Below, in pieces: positions 6,608-13,969 of a stretch of DNA of 16,036 nucleotides. The DNA lies in NCBI GenBank assembly GCA_904419105.1, contig CAJFQR010000023.1, positions 1 to 16,036 on the forward strand. Direction: 5' to 3'. Made by a program: the position numbers and the translations under genes. How positions within the stretch are numbered: position 1 is the first letter of the stretch; every line of letters starts with the position of its first letter. Source of the stretch: Candidatus Avimicrobium faecavium. GTDB taxonomy: Bacteria > Bacillota > Clostridia > Oscillospirales > Ruminococcaceae. Under the pieces are notes generated by a model. It searched no databases and was not told the origin of the DNA. It saw only the letters and a list, made by a program, of their open reading frames with translations.

Positions 6608-7735
6608 CTACCGTCCCCCGGCCAGCCGGTAGGACTGCCGCAGCGCCGCCAGCGAGATGGTAAAGCTCATACCCTCCGCAAAGTCGAAGAAATCGTCGCT
6701 CCCCCCGCCGGCCAGCACCCGGCGGGTCTCCTCCTCCAGCGGCTGCCGCAGGTACCGCTCAAAGAAGATGCACCCCTTCTCCAGCACCCCGCCTTTGGTG
6801 CCGTGGTCCCGGGTGTTCTCCCGGAGCTTTTCCCGGGTCTCCAGCTGCACCGGCAGCACATTGAGCTCAAAGGACAGGGCGTTGATGTGCCGCACGGTCT
6901 CCCGGGGGATGGTGTAGTCGGTGGCGGCGGCATAGGCCTCGATGCCGCCGTACCAGGCCCGGGTCAGCCGCCGCACGAACTCCCGCAGCGCCTCCGGCAG
7001 TCCCTCGTCCCCGCAGGGGCAGAGCATCGGCACCCGGCAGTCGGGCATCGCGAACCGGGCCGCACGCACGGCGCTGCCCAGTTGGGCCAGTGTCACCGAT
7101 ACGCCGCAGCGCTCGGCGGCGTCGGCGATGGAAAAGCTGATCTCATAGAAGATATGGGCGGTGATCTTCACCGCCAGCAGCCGCAGCGAGTCGTCGTCGG
7201 TGAGGAAGATGTTCTCCCCGAACGGCGCCAGGAACCGGCAGAGGGTCTCCCGCTCCGCCTCAGGCCACACCGCCGCAGGGTCCAGCGAGATGAAGTTGGT
7301 CCCGATCGGCGCCATATCCAGCTTCCCGATCCGGTCCACCACATTGGGCAGGATCTTGGCCGCCAGCACACCGTCCCCAAGCACCTCCCGGAAGTAGGAC
7401 GCCGGCGGCGTCGGTGCAAAGGTGTAGATCACCGGCAGCGCCCGCCCGGCAGCCCGCCGCCGGGCAAAATAGGGCCGCAGCACCTCTTCGGTGATGGCCG
7501 GCACCGTCTCCGGCGGTGGGCAGAGGATCACAATGTCCGGGTCGGCGGCCTCCAGCGCAGCGGCATTGTCTCCATAGGAGAAGGTGTAGGGGAACCGCTC
7601 CCGCAGCTCCTCCAGTCCCCGGCCGCTGGCCTTGACGGCGTACACCGTCTCCGGCGCCGGTTCCCCCAGCGCCCGCACACAGGGCTCCAGATACCGCCCG
7701 ATGAACCCAAATCCGATAAACAGCACCCGCTTCAT
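6608..7735 (-). CDS. Rossmann-fold NAD(P)-binding protein, ProC-like, function unknown
   Basis: 375 aa. The N-terminus is a dinucleotide-binding fold: VLFIGFGFIG with the GxGxxG glycines at 8-13, and DPDIVILCPPP at 65-75 ending the fourth strand. AKILPNVVDRIGK (about 126-138) recalls the MPN segment of pyrroline-5-carboxylate reductases. The remaining C-terminal part (about 190-375) is mostly helical and longer than in ProC. It is probably a reductase or dehydrogenase, but the substrate is unknown, and proline synthesis is not implied. Start: the frame extends to 8089, but GGAGG lies about 7 nt before the ATG at 7735, the Rossmann motif begins there, and the upstream part overlaps the EcsC gene. 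It is third in the vanW-ecsC operon, 35 bp after ecsC. Confidence 0.75.
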   Translation of the reverse strand: MKRVLFIGFGFIGRYLEPCVRALGEPAPETVYAVKASGRGLEELRERFPYTFSYGDNAAALEAADPDIVILCPPPETVPAITEEVLRPYFARRRAAGRALPVIYTFAPTPPASYFREVLGDGVLAAKILPNVVDRIGKLDMAPIGTNFISLDPAAVWPEAERETLCRFLAPFGENIFLTDDDSLRLLAVKITAHIFYEISFSIADAAERCGVSVTLAQLGSAVRAARFAMPDCRVPMLCPCGDEGLPEALREFVRRLTRAWYGGIEAYAAATDYTIPRETVRHINALSFELNVLPVQLETREKLRENTRDHGTKGGVLEKGCIFFERYLRQPLEEETRRVLAGGGSDDFFDFAEGMSFTISLAALRQSYRLAGGR

Positions 7736-7770
7736 CTTATCTCCTCCTTCGTCTCGAATCCCGTTGTCCG

Positions 7771-8532
7771 TCACACCGGCCGCCGCTTTGCCAGAAACCG
7801 CCTTCTGCAGCACAGGTCGGTGTAGCTCAGCAGCCGGTGGGTTACCCGTCCGTCCCACAGGCCGCCTGCCGCCCCGGCGATCGGCATCCCCTGCAAAAAC
7901 TTCGCCGCCAGCAGCGACGCCGCCAGCCGGTCGGCCACCTCCGCCGCCAGTGTCTCCCCGTCCGGGAGGGGCTCCCCGGCCCCGTCCAGCACCGCCGCCA
8001 GCCGTCGCTCGGCGGCAAGCCGCTCCGGCCCGGTGGTCAGCCCGGTGCGGAAAATCAGCAGCGTCAGCACCTGCTCCCGCCGCACCCACGGGGAGAAGCC
8101 GTAGTCCATCGCGATGCGCGCCGCCGCCCGCACCAGCACCCCGGCGAACACCGGGATATCCGGCAGACCGATCCCCACCAGCCCGAGCCCGGCGGCCCGG
8201 AGCGACGCCAATACCGCCGACCGCCCGGCCGCCGGGCTCTCCACACGGCCGCCGGTGGGGCTGGCCAGTGCCCGGCAGATGGCCTCATACTGCCGCCGGG
8301 CGGCCTCCTCCGGTACCGAGCTGCGGATCACCCCGCCTCCGTCCCGTACCACAGTTGTGAATGCCTCCCGAAAGGCCTTTTGCAGGTTCTCCCGTACGGC
8401 GGCGGGGATCCGGGCCTCGATCTCCCGCTCGATGGCCGATGGGTTCCTGCCTGCGTCCTCCAGCATCTGATGGCGGCTCTCCCGCAGTACCGCCTTCCAC
8501 TCCCGCTGCCAGCGGGCCGGATCCACCCTCAC
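7771..8532 (-). CDS. EcsC family protein
   Basis: 253 aa. The central and C-terminal parts match the EcsC family: a glycine-rich hydrophobic stretch GLGLVGIGLPDIPVFAGVLV (115-134), then RIAMDYGFSP (139-148) and EQVLTLLIFRTG (153-164), and near the end KFLQGMPIAGAAGGLWD (211-227) followed by a basic tail. EcsC is encoded with the EcsAB transporter in Bacillus, but its molecular role is unknown and stand-alone copies like this are common. The hydrophobic stretches suggest membrane association. GTG start; the GTGA overlap with the vanW stop (8529-8532) indicates translational coupling. Confidence 0.85.
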   Translation of the reverse strand: MRVDPARWQREWKAVLRESRHQMLEDAGRNPSAIEREIEARIPAAVRENLQKAFREAFTTVVRDGGGVIRSSVPEEAARRQYEAICRALASPTGGRVESPAAGRSAVLASLRAAGLGLVGIGLPDIPVFAGVLVRAAARIAMDYGFSPWVRREQVLTLLIFRTGLTTGPERLAAERRLAAVLDGAGEPLPDGETLAAEVADRLAASLLAAKFLQGMPIAGAAGGLWDGRVTHRLLSYTDLCCRRRFLAKRRPV

Positions 8533-9386
8533 AGCGTCTCCTCCTTCTTCTCCTCCGGGGCAGTGCGGTCCACCACCGTCAGCCCCGCCGGGTCGTAGGC
8601 GATCTTCGCGTGGTTCTTTCGCAGCAAGGTCTCCTCCACGCAGTCGCCGGTGCGCACATCGATCTTCCGCCGCCAGATCTCATTGTTGCGGTAGATGCCG
8701 TCCGCCTCCCGGGAGAAGAACTCGTCCCGGCATTCGATGTGGTAGCTGTGCTCCTGTGGGGCATCGGCGCGGATCTCCCCGTTCAGATACTCGTCGTCCA
8801 CCCAGACGGTGAGCTGATAGGTCCGGTCGGTGTTGTTGCAAAAGCGGTAGTCCAGATAGTTGTAGAGGATCGAAGTCCCGGTGCCGAAGGGGATCACCCG
8901 CCCGAAGTCGGGGAACAGATCGACCCCGTCGTGGTGGTGGTGCTCGACGATGGTCAGGTCAGTGTGCAGCACCATCCAGTGGATTAAGTTGGTGAACTGG
9001 CACATGCCGCCGCCCACCCCGCTGCCGGTGCGTCCGCCGCCGGCGATGACCAGTCCCTCCCGGAAGCCCCGCTTTGCCGTCGGGTTGCCCACCAGCCGCC
9101 AGAAGGAGAAGATCTCCCCCGGCCGGATCAGCACCCGGTCCACCAGCGGCGCCGCCAGCGCCAGGTTCACCGCCTTGTTCTCCTGCAGGCGCATATCCAC
9201 ATTGCCCAGCCGCCGGCGGATCAGCGAGGCGTGATGCTTGACCTTCACCGGCAGCAGCTCCTGCCCCTTCTCCCGGGCAAACTTTCCCCGGAGCGGCAGA
9301 TCCTTCAGATCCCGCAGCAGAATCTCCTTTTGGGTCGAGATCCGGTAGGCGGTGGGCCCCAGTTCACAGAAGAGTTTTCTTGCCAT
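8529..9386 (-). CDS. VanW family protein
   Basis: 285 aa, close to the length of VanW from vanB-type vancomycin resistance clusters (about 275). The conserved core is visible: IRPGEIFSFWRLVGNPT (87-103), GSGVGGGMCQFTNLI (121-135), IVEHHHHDGVDLFPDFGR (146-163), and PFGTGTSILYNYLDYRF (166-182). VanW function is unknown, and no vanH, vanA/B ligase or vanX genes are present, so resistance should not be inferred. No signal peptide or membrane segment is seen, unlike longer VanW proteins with G5 or peptidoglycan-binding domains. ATG start with GGAGGAG 4 nt upstream. It is first in a three-gene operon with ecsC and a Rossmann-fold gene. Confidence 0.92.
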   Translation of the reverse strand: MARKLFCELGPTAYRISTQKEILLRDLKDLPLRGKFAREKGQELLPVKVKHHASLIRRRLGNVDMRLQENKAVNLALAAPLVDRVLIRPGEIFSFWRLVGNPTAKRGFREGLVIAGGGRTGSGVGGGMCQFTNLIHWMVLHTDLTIVEHHHHDGVDLFPDFGRVIPFGTGTSILYNYLDYRFCNNTDRTYQLTVWVDDEYLNGEIRADAPQEHSYHIECRDEFFSREADGIYRNNEIWRRKIDVRTGDCVEETLLRKNHAKIAYDPAGLTVVDRTAPEEKKEETL

Positions 9387-9412
9387 CGTTCTCCTCCCTT
9401 TCCAAAGAACAG

Positions 9413-9437
9413 CACAGATCCCGTTTTTCTATCTGTG
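9413..9437 (-). repeat. Inverted repeat in the vanW leader
   Basis: Arms CACAGAT (9413-9419) and ATCTGTG (9431-9437), 7 bp perfect, with an 11-nt spacer, 27 bp upstream of the vanW ATG. It could be an operator half-site pair or an mRNA hairpin. A 7-bp match can also occur by chance. Confidence 0.35.
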
Positions 9438-9441
9438 CCGC

Positions 9442-9470
9442 CTTATCGGAAAATTACTCCATTCCGGCAA
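9442..9470 (-). promoter_or_regulatory. Candidate promoter of the vanW operon (weak)
   Basis: -35 TTGCCG at 9465-9470, 17-nt spacer, -10 GATAAG at 9442-9447; each hexamer matches consensus at only four of six positions. It partly overlaps the U-tract of the mreB terminator. It is the best candidate I see between mreB and vanW. Confidence 0.35.
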
Positions 9471-9491
9471 AAAAAGCCGGACTCAGCCGGC
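9469..9491 (-). terminator. Intrinsic terminator after mreB
   Basis: Stem GCCGG (9487-9491 on the minus strand) / CCGGC (9476-9480) with a 6-nt loop, followed by seven U (9469-9475). It starts 13 nt after the mreB stop codon. Confidence 0.88.
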
Positions 9492-9504
9492 CTTTTCGGG
9501 ATAA

Positions 9505-10512
9505 TCAGTGGGTGTGGGTGGACGGGGTGACGAACCCGTCGTACAGCTCGTCCAGCTTGGAGAAGCTCAGCGCCGTGCCGATGGCCACACACTCCTCCGG
9601 GCGCTCCGCCAGCCGCACGCCGATCTTGGCGTGCTCGCTGATCAGCCGGTCGAGGCCGTCCAGCTGGGCGCCGCCGCCGGTCATGATGAGCCCGTCCTCG
9701 AGGATATCCGCCGCCAGCTCCGGCGGGGTGATCTCCAGGATCTGCTGCACCGCCGTTACGATCTGCATGATCTCCTCCATCAGCGCGTCGTAGATGTCGC
9801 CGGTGCGCAGCGTGAACTTCTGAGGCAGGCCGGTGTGCAGGTTGCGCCCCTTGACCTCCATCTCCTTTTCGGTGTCATAGTGCACGCTGCCGATCTCGAT
9901 CTTGACCCGCTCGGCCATCTTCTCGCCGATGAGCACATTGAACTTCTGCCGCACCGCCCGCACGATGGCGTCGTCCAGCTTGCGCCCGGCCAGCTTGATC
10001 GACTTTTTGCAGACAATGCCGTTGAGGGACAGCACTGCGATGTCGGTGGTGCCGCCGCCCATATCCAGGATGAACCGCCCCCGCGGCACCGCCAGGTCCA
10101 GTCCGGCGCCCAGGGCCGCCGCCACCGGCTCCTCGATCAGATAGACCTTCCGCGCCCCGGCGGACACCGCCGCATTGACGCAGGCCCGGCTCTCGACACC
10201 GGTGATGCCCGACGGCACGCAGATGCACACCCGGGGCTTGGACAGGGTGCCTTCGCTGGCCTTTTTCAGGAAGAAGCGCAGCATCTGCTCGGTCTGGTCG
10301 AAGTCGGAGATGACCCCGTCCTTGAGCGGGTAGAGGGCCCGGATCCGGTCGGGGGTGCGCCCGATCATCTTGAAGGCCTCCTCCCCGACCTTGAGCACCT
10401 CGCCGCTGCCGGCGTCGATGGCCACCACCGACGGCTCCTTGATCAGCAGCCCCTTGACGCTGTCGTATACCAGCACGGTGGCCGTGCCCAGGTCGATCCC
10501 GATATCTGCCAT
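9505..10512 (-). CDS. mreB: Rod shape-determining protein MreB (actin-like)
   Basis: 335 aa, the normal length for MreB/Mbl. It polymerises on the inner face of the membrane and organises lateral cell-wall synthesis. The nucleotide-binding motifs of the actin fold are clear: phosphate-1 GIDLGTATVLVY (5-16), phosphate-2 FILDMGGGTTDIAVLSL (147-163), the connecting IEEPVAAALGAGL (126-138), and the adenosine motif GLIMTGGGAQLDGLDRL (274-290). The frame extends upstream to 10794, but the actin homology starts at the ATG at 10512, with GGAGAGA about 5 nt upstream. It is not next to mreC or mreD, so it may be an Mbl- or MreBH-like paralogue; residue patterns alone do not settle that. It has its own promoter with a terminator hairpin in the leader. 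Confidence 0.95.
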   Translation of the reverse strand: MADIGIDLGTATVLVYDSVKGLLIKEPSVVAIDAGSGEVLKVGEEAFKMIGRTPDRIRALYPLKDGVISDFDQTEQMLRFFLKKASEGTLSKPRVCICVPSGITGVESRACVNAAVSAGARKVYLIEEPVAAALGAGLDLAVPRGRFILDMGGGTTDIAVLSLNGIVCKKSIKLAGRKLDDAIVRAVRQKFNVLIGEKMAERVKIEIGSVHYDTEKEMEVKGRNLHTGLPQKFTLRTGDIYDALMEEIMQIVTAVQQILEITPPELAADILEDGLIMTGGGAQLDGLDRLISEHAKIGVRLAERPEECVAIGTALSFSKLDELYDGFVTPSTHTH

Positions 10513-10546
10513 AAAGTCTCTCCTCCGCTCGCTGTCTGGTCCTGTG

Positions 10547-10568
10547 AAAAAGGCGGGCGCCGCCCGCC
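10547..10568 (-). terminator. Intrinsic terminator between the mreB promoter and mreB
   Basis: Perfect 7-bp all-GC stem, arms 10562-10568 and 10552-10558 with a GGC loop on the minus strand, followed directly by five U (10547-10551). It lies 56 nt after the comF stop, so it can end recD2-comF transcripts. The best mreB promoter is upstream of it (10585-10613), so mreB transcripts would also have to pass through it. Confidence 0.82.
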
Positions 10569-10584
10569 GGTCTGTCTGAGCTCC

Positions 10585-10613
10585 AGTATACCCGGTTTTT
10601 CCCCTCCGGTCAA
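10585..10613 (-). promoter_or_regulatory. Promoter of mreB
   Basis: -35 TTGACC at 10608-10613, 17-nt spacer, -10 TATACT at 10585-10590. The -35 begins only 11 nt past the comF stop codon. The predicted start near 10578 is about 10 nt before the terminator stem. Confidence 0.8.
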
Positions 10614-10624
10614 GGCAAAATCCC

Positions 10625-11278
10625 CTACGCTCCGGTATAGGCCACGGCGGCGGCCACCACCTCGGCGGCTCCCGCCTCCCGCAGCACCCGCACCGCGGCC
10701 AGCAGGCTGGCGCCGGTGGTGCAGATGTCGTCCACCACAACGATGCGCCTGCCCGCTGCCCTGCCGCCGCCAAACAGAATCGTCTCCGCCGCATGGGCGG
10801 CCCGCTGCTCCCTCGAGAGGGTGTGCTGGAAGGTCACCCCGCCCCGGTGGCGCAGCAGTCCCGGTTCAAAGGAGCAGCCCAGCCCCTTTGCCACATACCG
10901 CCCGAGCACCTCCGCCTGGTTGAACCCCCGGATCCGCCGCTTCTCCGCCGACATCGGAATGGCGGTGACCGCATCGGCCTCCACCCCGCTCTCGGCGAGC
11001 ACCTGCGCCAGCTCCCCGGCCAGACAGGAGGCAGCCCGCCGGTCTCCGTCGTGCTTGACCCGCAGCAGCATCGCCCGCACCGGCCCGGCGTACTCAAACG
11101 GCGTCACCACCAGCCCGAAGTCGGGCATCCGCACCCGCAATAGCTCCTCAAAGCTGCCGTCGCTGCGCAGCCCCTCGAGCCCAATGCGGCAGCGCTCGCA
11201 CAGCGGGCCGCCGCCGGTGGGCAGCTCCCCGCAGCCGGGACACACCGGCGGGTAGAGCAGGTCCAGCAGCCGGCTCAC
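10625..11278 (-). CDS. comF: ComF family phosphoribosyltransferase-like protein
   Basis: 217 aa. ComF proteins support natural transformation by acting at the inner face of the DNA uptake machinery; related proteins occur in many bacteria without known competence. The N-terminus has a four-cysteine zinc site (C13, C16, C27, C30). The C-terminal half is a type I phosphoribosyltransferase fold with the PRPP-binding loop VVVDDICTTGAS (180-191). IPMSAEKRRIRGFNQAEVLG (107-126) and QHTLSREQRA (151-160) are the other conserved blocks. GTG start; the four-base GTGA overlap with the recD2 stop indicates coupled translation. Pairing with a DNA helicase fits a role in DNA uptake or processing, but this is inference. 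Confidence 0.93.
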   Translation of the reverse strand: MSRLLDLLYPPVCPGCGELPTGGGPLCERCRIGLEGLRSDGSFEELLRVRMPDFGLVVTPFEYAGPVRAMLLRVKHDGDRRAASCLAGELAQVLAESGVEADAVTAIPMSAEKRRIRGFNQAEVLGRYVAKGLGCSFEPGLLRHRGGVTFQHTLSREQRAAHAAETILFGGGRAAGRRIVVVDDICTTGASLLAAVRVLREAGAAEVVAAAVAYTGA

Positions 11279-13488
11279 AGCACCGCCTCCCGCAGGAAAT
11301 GCCCCAGATTGGTGTAGCGCAGCGTCTTGCGGTCGTTTTTCACCATCTCCTCGATGGCGGAGGCCTGTCCCACCAGCACCAGCAGCTTCTTCGCCCGGGT
11401 GACGGCGGTATACAGCAGGTTGCGGTAGAACAGCTTGCTGCGGCTGCCGGTGACCGGCATCACCACCGCGTCGAACTCGCTGCCCTGGCTCTTGTGGACG
11501 GTGATGGCATAGGCCAGCTCCAGCTGCTCCAGCAGGTCGAAGCTGTACTCCGCCACCCGGTCGTCATAGCGCACCTGCAGGCTGCGGCTCCCCCGATCGA
11601 TGCTCTCGATGGTGCCGATGTCCCCGTTGTACACCCCGACCCCCTCCTCGCCGTCGTCTCTCTTGTAGAGGATGTCGTAGTTGTTGCGGATCTGCATCAC
11701 CTTGTCCCCCTCCCGGAACAGCCTGGGCCCGGCCCGGCACTCGCTCTTCTCCGGGGAGGGCGGGTTGAGCGCCTCCTGCAGCAGCCGGCACAGCTCCCCG
11801 GTGCCGCAGGCGCCGATGCGGGTCGGGGTGATGACCTGGATGTCCCGCACCGGGGAGTAGCCATAGCTCGCCGGCAGGCGGCGCACGCACAGGTCCACGG
11901 TGGTGTGCTGGGCTGCCTCAAGGCCGGACTTCTGCAGGAAGAAGAAGTCCCGGTCCCGCACTGCAAGGTCCGGCATCTCTCCGGCCACGATGGCGTGGGC
12001 GTTGGTGACGATCAGGCTCTCCGCCGCCTGGCGGAACACCTCGGTGAGGTGGATCACGGTAATCGCCTCGCTGTCGATCAGGTCCCGGAGCACATTGCCC
12101 GGTCCCACCGACGGCAGCTGGTCCGGGTCTCCGACCAGGATCAGCTTGGACCCGAGCCGGACGGCCCGCATCAGCGCCGCAAAGATCTCGATGTCCACCA
12201 TCGACATCTCGTCCACCACCACCGCATCATAGGGCAGCGGGTTGCGGGCGTTGCGGCGGAACTTCACCCGGCCGTTCTCCTCACCGAAGTCCACCTCCAG
12301 CAGCCGGTGGATGGTCTTTGCCTCCCGGCCGGTGAGCTCGCTCATCCGCTTGGCCGCCCGCCCGGTGGGGGCCGCCAGCCCGACCTTGAGCCCCTCCTCC
12401 TCCAGCAGGTCGATCATACCGCACAGGGCGGTGGTCTTGCCGGTGCCCGGTCCGCCGGTGAGGATCACCACATTCTGCCCCAGTGCCGCCTCGATGGCCC
12501 TGCGCTGCAGCGAGGCATAGCGGATGCCCAGTTTCTCCTCCAGCGCATTGATGGCGCCGCTATGGTCCACCGGGTCCACCGGCGGCTGGGCGGCCAGCAT
12601 GGTCATCAGCCGCCCGGCGCAGTAGGTCTCCGCCTCGTACATCTCCGGCAGGTAGAGGTACAGTTGGCCGTCCACCGTGTCGCTCACCACCTCATCCCGT
12701 TCGGCCAGCAGGGTCAGCGCGTCGTCCAGCTGCTCCGGCTCCACCTCCAGCAGCCGGGCGGCGGTCTTGGTGAGCTTTTCGTAGGGCAGGCAGCAGTGGC
12801 CGTTGCCGGTGTTGTGGCGCAGCACATGCAGCAGCCCGCCGGCCAGCCGTTCGGGGCTGTCCTTTTCAAAGCCCATGGCGGCGGCGATGGCGTCCGCCTT
12901 TTCAAACTCCACGCCGATCTCCCGCCGGCAGAGGAGATACGGGTCCTTTTCGATCTCGCTCTGGGCGTAGGCCCCCCACTCCTTCCACACCCGGATGGAG
13001 GTGGCGGCGTCCAGACCGTACCGGGACAGGAAGAGCATCACCGCCCGGATGCCGAAGATGCGGGCGTACTCCTCGGCAATCTGCTGGGCCTTTTTCGGGG
13101 TGATGCCCCGTACCTCTGCCAGCCGCTGGGGCTCCTTTTCCAGCACCGTAAGGGTCTCGTCCCCGAAGGCGTCCACGATCCGCCGGGCCAGCGCCGGGCC
13201 CACCCCGCGTATCGCCCCACCGGACAGGTATTTCAGAATGGCCCCGGCGGTGGCCGGGATCACCCGCTCCACCACTTCCGCCTTGAAGCGGACCCCATAG
13301 GTGGGATGGGTGGTGTACCGCCCGGTCAGGCGGACTTCCTCCCCGGGCTGGATGCCCAGCGCCTCACAGAGGACGGTCACCTCCCCGTCGGCAGCCTCCA
13401 CCTCCATCACGGTAAAGCCGTTGTCCTCATTGTAAAAGATGATGGCCTCGACGGTGCCCTCAAGCACCTGGGCCGGCTGATGTTCCAT
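11275..13488 (-). CDS. recD2: RecD2 family ATP-dependent 5'-3' DNA helicase (SF1B)
   Basis: 737 aa, typical for RecD2, the RecD-like helicase of bacteria lacking RecBCD, involved in DNA damage tolerance and mismatch repair. An N-terminal OB-like domain (about 1-80) is followed by helix-hairpin-helix repeats (about 85-210, including GIRGVGPALARRIV-like wording at 91-105). The helicase core begins at about 325: Walker A GGPGTGKTT (345-353), APTGRAAKRM (373-382), motif II VVDEMSM (424-430), motif III GDPDQLPSVGPG (453-464), and near the C-terminus AITVHKSQGSEFD (motif V/VI region). ATG start with GGAG 8 nt upstream. First gene of the recD2-comF unit, with its own promoter. Confidence 0.96.
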   Translation of the reverse strand: MEHQPAQVLEGTVEAIIFYNEDNGFTVMEVEAADGEVTVLCEALGIQPGEEVRLTGRYTTHPTYGVRFKAEVVERVIPATAGAILKYLSGGAIRGVGPALARRIVDAFGDETLTVLEKEPQRLAEVRGITPKKAQQIAEEYARIFGIRAVMLFLSRYGLDAATSIRVWKEWGAYAQSEIEKDPYLLCRREIGVEFEKADAIAAAMGFEKDSPERLAGGLLHVLRHNTGNGHCCLPYEKLTKTAARLLEVEPEQLDDALTLLAERDEVVSDTVDGQLYLYLPEMYEAETYCAGRLMTMLAAQPPVDPVDHSGAINALEEKLGIRYASLQRRAIEAALGQNVVILTGGPGTGKTTALCGMIDLLEEEGLKVGLAAPTGRAAKRMSELTGREAKTIHRLLEVDFGEENGRVKFRRNARNPLPYDAVVVDEMSMVDIEIFAALMRAVRLGSKLILVGDPDQLPSVGPGNVLRDLIDSEAITVIHLTEVFRQAAESLIVTNAHAIVAGEMPDLAVRDRDFFFLQKSGLEAAQHTTVDLCVRRLPASYGYSPVRDIQVITPTRIGACGTGELCRLLQEALNPPSPEKSECRAGPRLFREGDKVMQIRNNYDILYKRDDGEEGVGVYNGDIGTIESIDRGSRSLQVRYDDRVAEYSFDLLEQLELAYAITVHKSQGSEFDAVVMPVTGSRSKLFYRNLLYTAVTRAKKLLVLVGQASAIEEMVKNDRKTLRYTNLGHFLREAVL

Positions 13489-13819
13489 GCCGCTCGCTCC
13501 CGCTCCAGACTGGCCCGCTGTGGGCCGCTTGTCTCAGTATAATACACCCGGCCCGAATTTGCAAACGCCGCCGGCCCACCCACGGCCGTCCCCGGCCGAA
13601 CAGCCGGCACACCTCCGCAGCCTCCGGATCCCCGGTCCGCCCGGTCAGCACCACCCCGCCCCGCCGGCCGGTCTGCACCAGCAGCTCCGCCTGCCACAGC
13701 CGGTATTCCAGTGCCGGGGCGTCCACCGGAACCTGCACCGGCGGCAGCGTCCGGCCCTGCAGTGCCGCCCGGATCACCGCCGTATAGATCAGTACCACCA
13801 TGGCGCACATCGCCAGCAT
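13460..13819 (-). CDS. Small membrane-anchored hypothetical protein upstream of recD2
   Basis: 119 aa as an open frame. ATG at 13819 has GGAGG 8 nt upstream, a good translation signal. Residues 1-20 form one hydrophobic segment (MLAMCAMVVLIYTAVIRAAL), so the protein is probably anchored with a cytoplasmic tail. Residues about 27-82 look like a compact soluble domain (PVQVPVDAPALEYRLWQAEL, then GGVVLTGRTGDPEAAEVCRL). I recognise a loose resemblance to short one-pass Clostridia hypotheticals but cannot name a function. The last third is odd: it reads through the recD2 promoter (13536-13564) and 29 bp into recD2, and is rich in Arg, Gly and Ser. The true stop may have been lost, or a frameshift may have occurred. 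Confidence 0.6.
   Translation of the reverse strand: MLAMCAMVVLIYTAVIRAALQGRTLPPVQVPVDAPALEYRLWQAELLVQTGRRGGVVLTGRTGDPEAAEVCRLFGRGRPWVGRRRLQIRAGCIILRQAAHSGPVWSGSERHGTSAGPGA
13536..13564 (-). promoter_or_regulatory. Promoter of recD2-comF
   Basis: -35 TTGCAA at 13559-13564, 17-nt spacer, -10 TATACT at 13536-13541. It lies about 50 bp before the recD2 ATG and inside the 3' part of the small membrane-protein frame. Confidence 0.7.
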
Positions 13820-13909
13820 TGCGCATCCCTCCCCGGCTATTCTATGCCGTGCCGCCCGGGACTGGGACTGTCCCCGCCGGAAAAATCTCCTCTCCCGCTG
13901 CAAAAGCAC

Positions 13910-13948
13910 AAAAAGAGCAGCCGTTTTGCAAAAAACAGCCGCTCTTTT
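13910..13948 (-). terminator. Terminator after the anti-sigma-like gene
   Basis: 17-bp hairpin with arms 13932-13948 and 13911-13927 (two G-U pairs) and the tetraloop TTGC. The 3' arm ends in TTTT and runs on to TTTTTGTGC, giving a U-tract. It starts 22 nt past the stop codon at 13970. The stretch 13820-13909 holds only the ribosome binding site of the next gene; no clear promoter is seen. Confidence 0.85.
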
Positions 13949-13969
13949 GGGTTCCTGCGCCGCAGGGCC

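Noticed and set aside
7736..8089. N-terminal extension of the Rossmann-fold protein
   Set aside because: It lies over the EcsC gene in another frame and is Ala/Gly/Arg-rich. The Rossmann motif and ribosome binding site fix the start at 7735.
8529..9386. Vancomycin resistance locus
   Set aside because: Only a VanW-family gene is present. The ligase, dehydrogenase, dipeptidase and two-component genes that define such loci are absent, and VanW relatives are widespread in non-resistant Clostridia.
10513..10794. N-terminal extension of MreB
   Set aside because: It overlaps comF, the mreB promoter and the terminator; actin homology starts at the ATG at 10512.
11299..13542. 747-codon plus-strand open frame opposite recD2
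   Set aside because: It mirrors recD2 codon for codon, has His/Gln/Pro-rich low-complexity composition and no family motifs. Such antisense frames are expected in GC-rich DNA.
13407..13826. 139-codon minus-strand frame overlapping the small membrane protein
   Set aside because: Gly/Ala-rich, without a hydrophobic anchor. The competing frame has the better-spaced ribosome binding site and a clear transmembrane segment.
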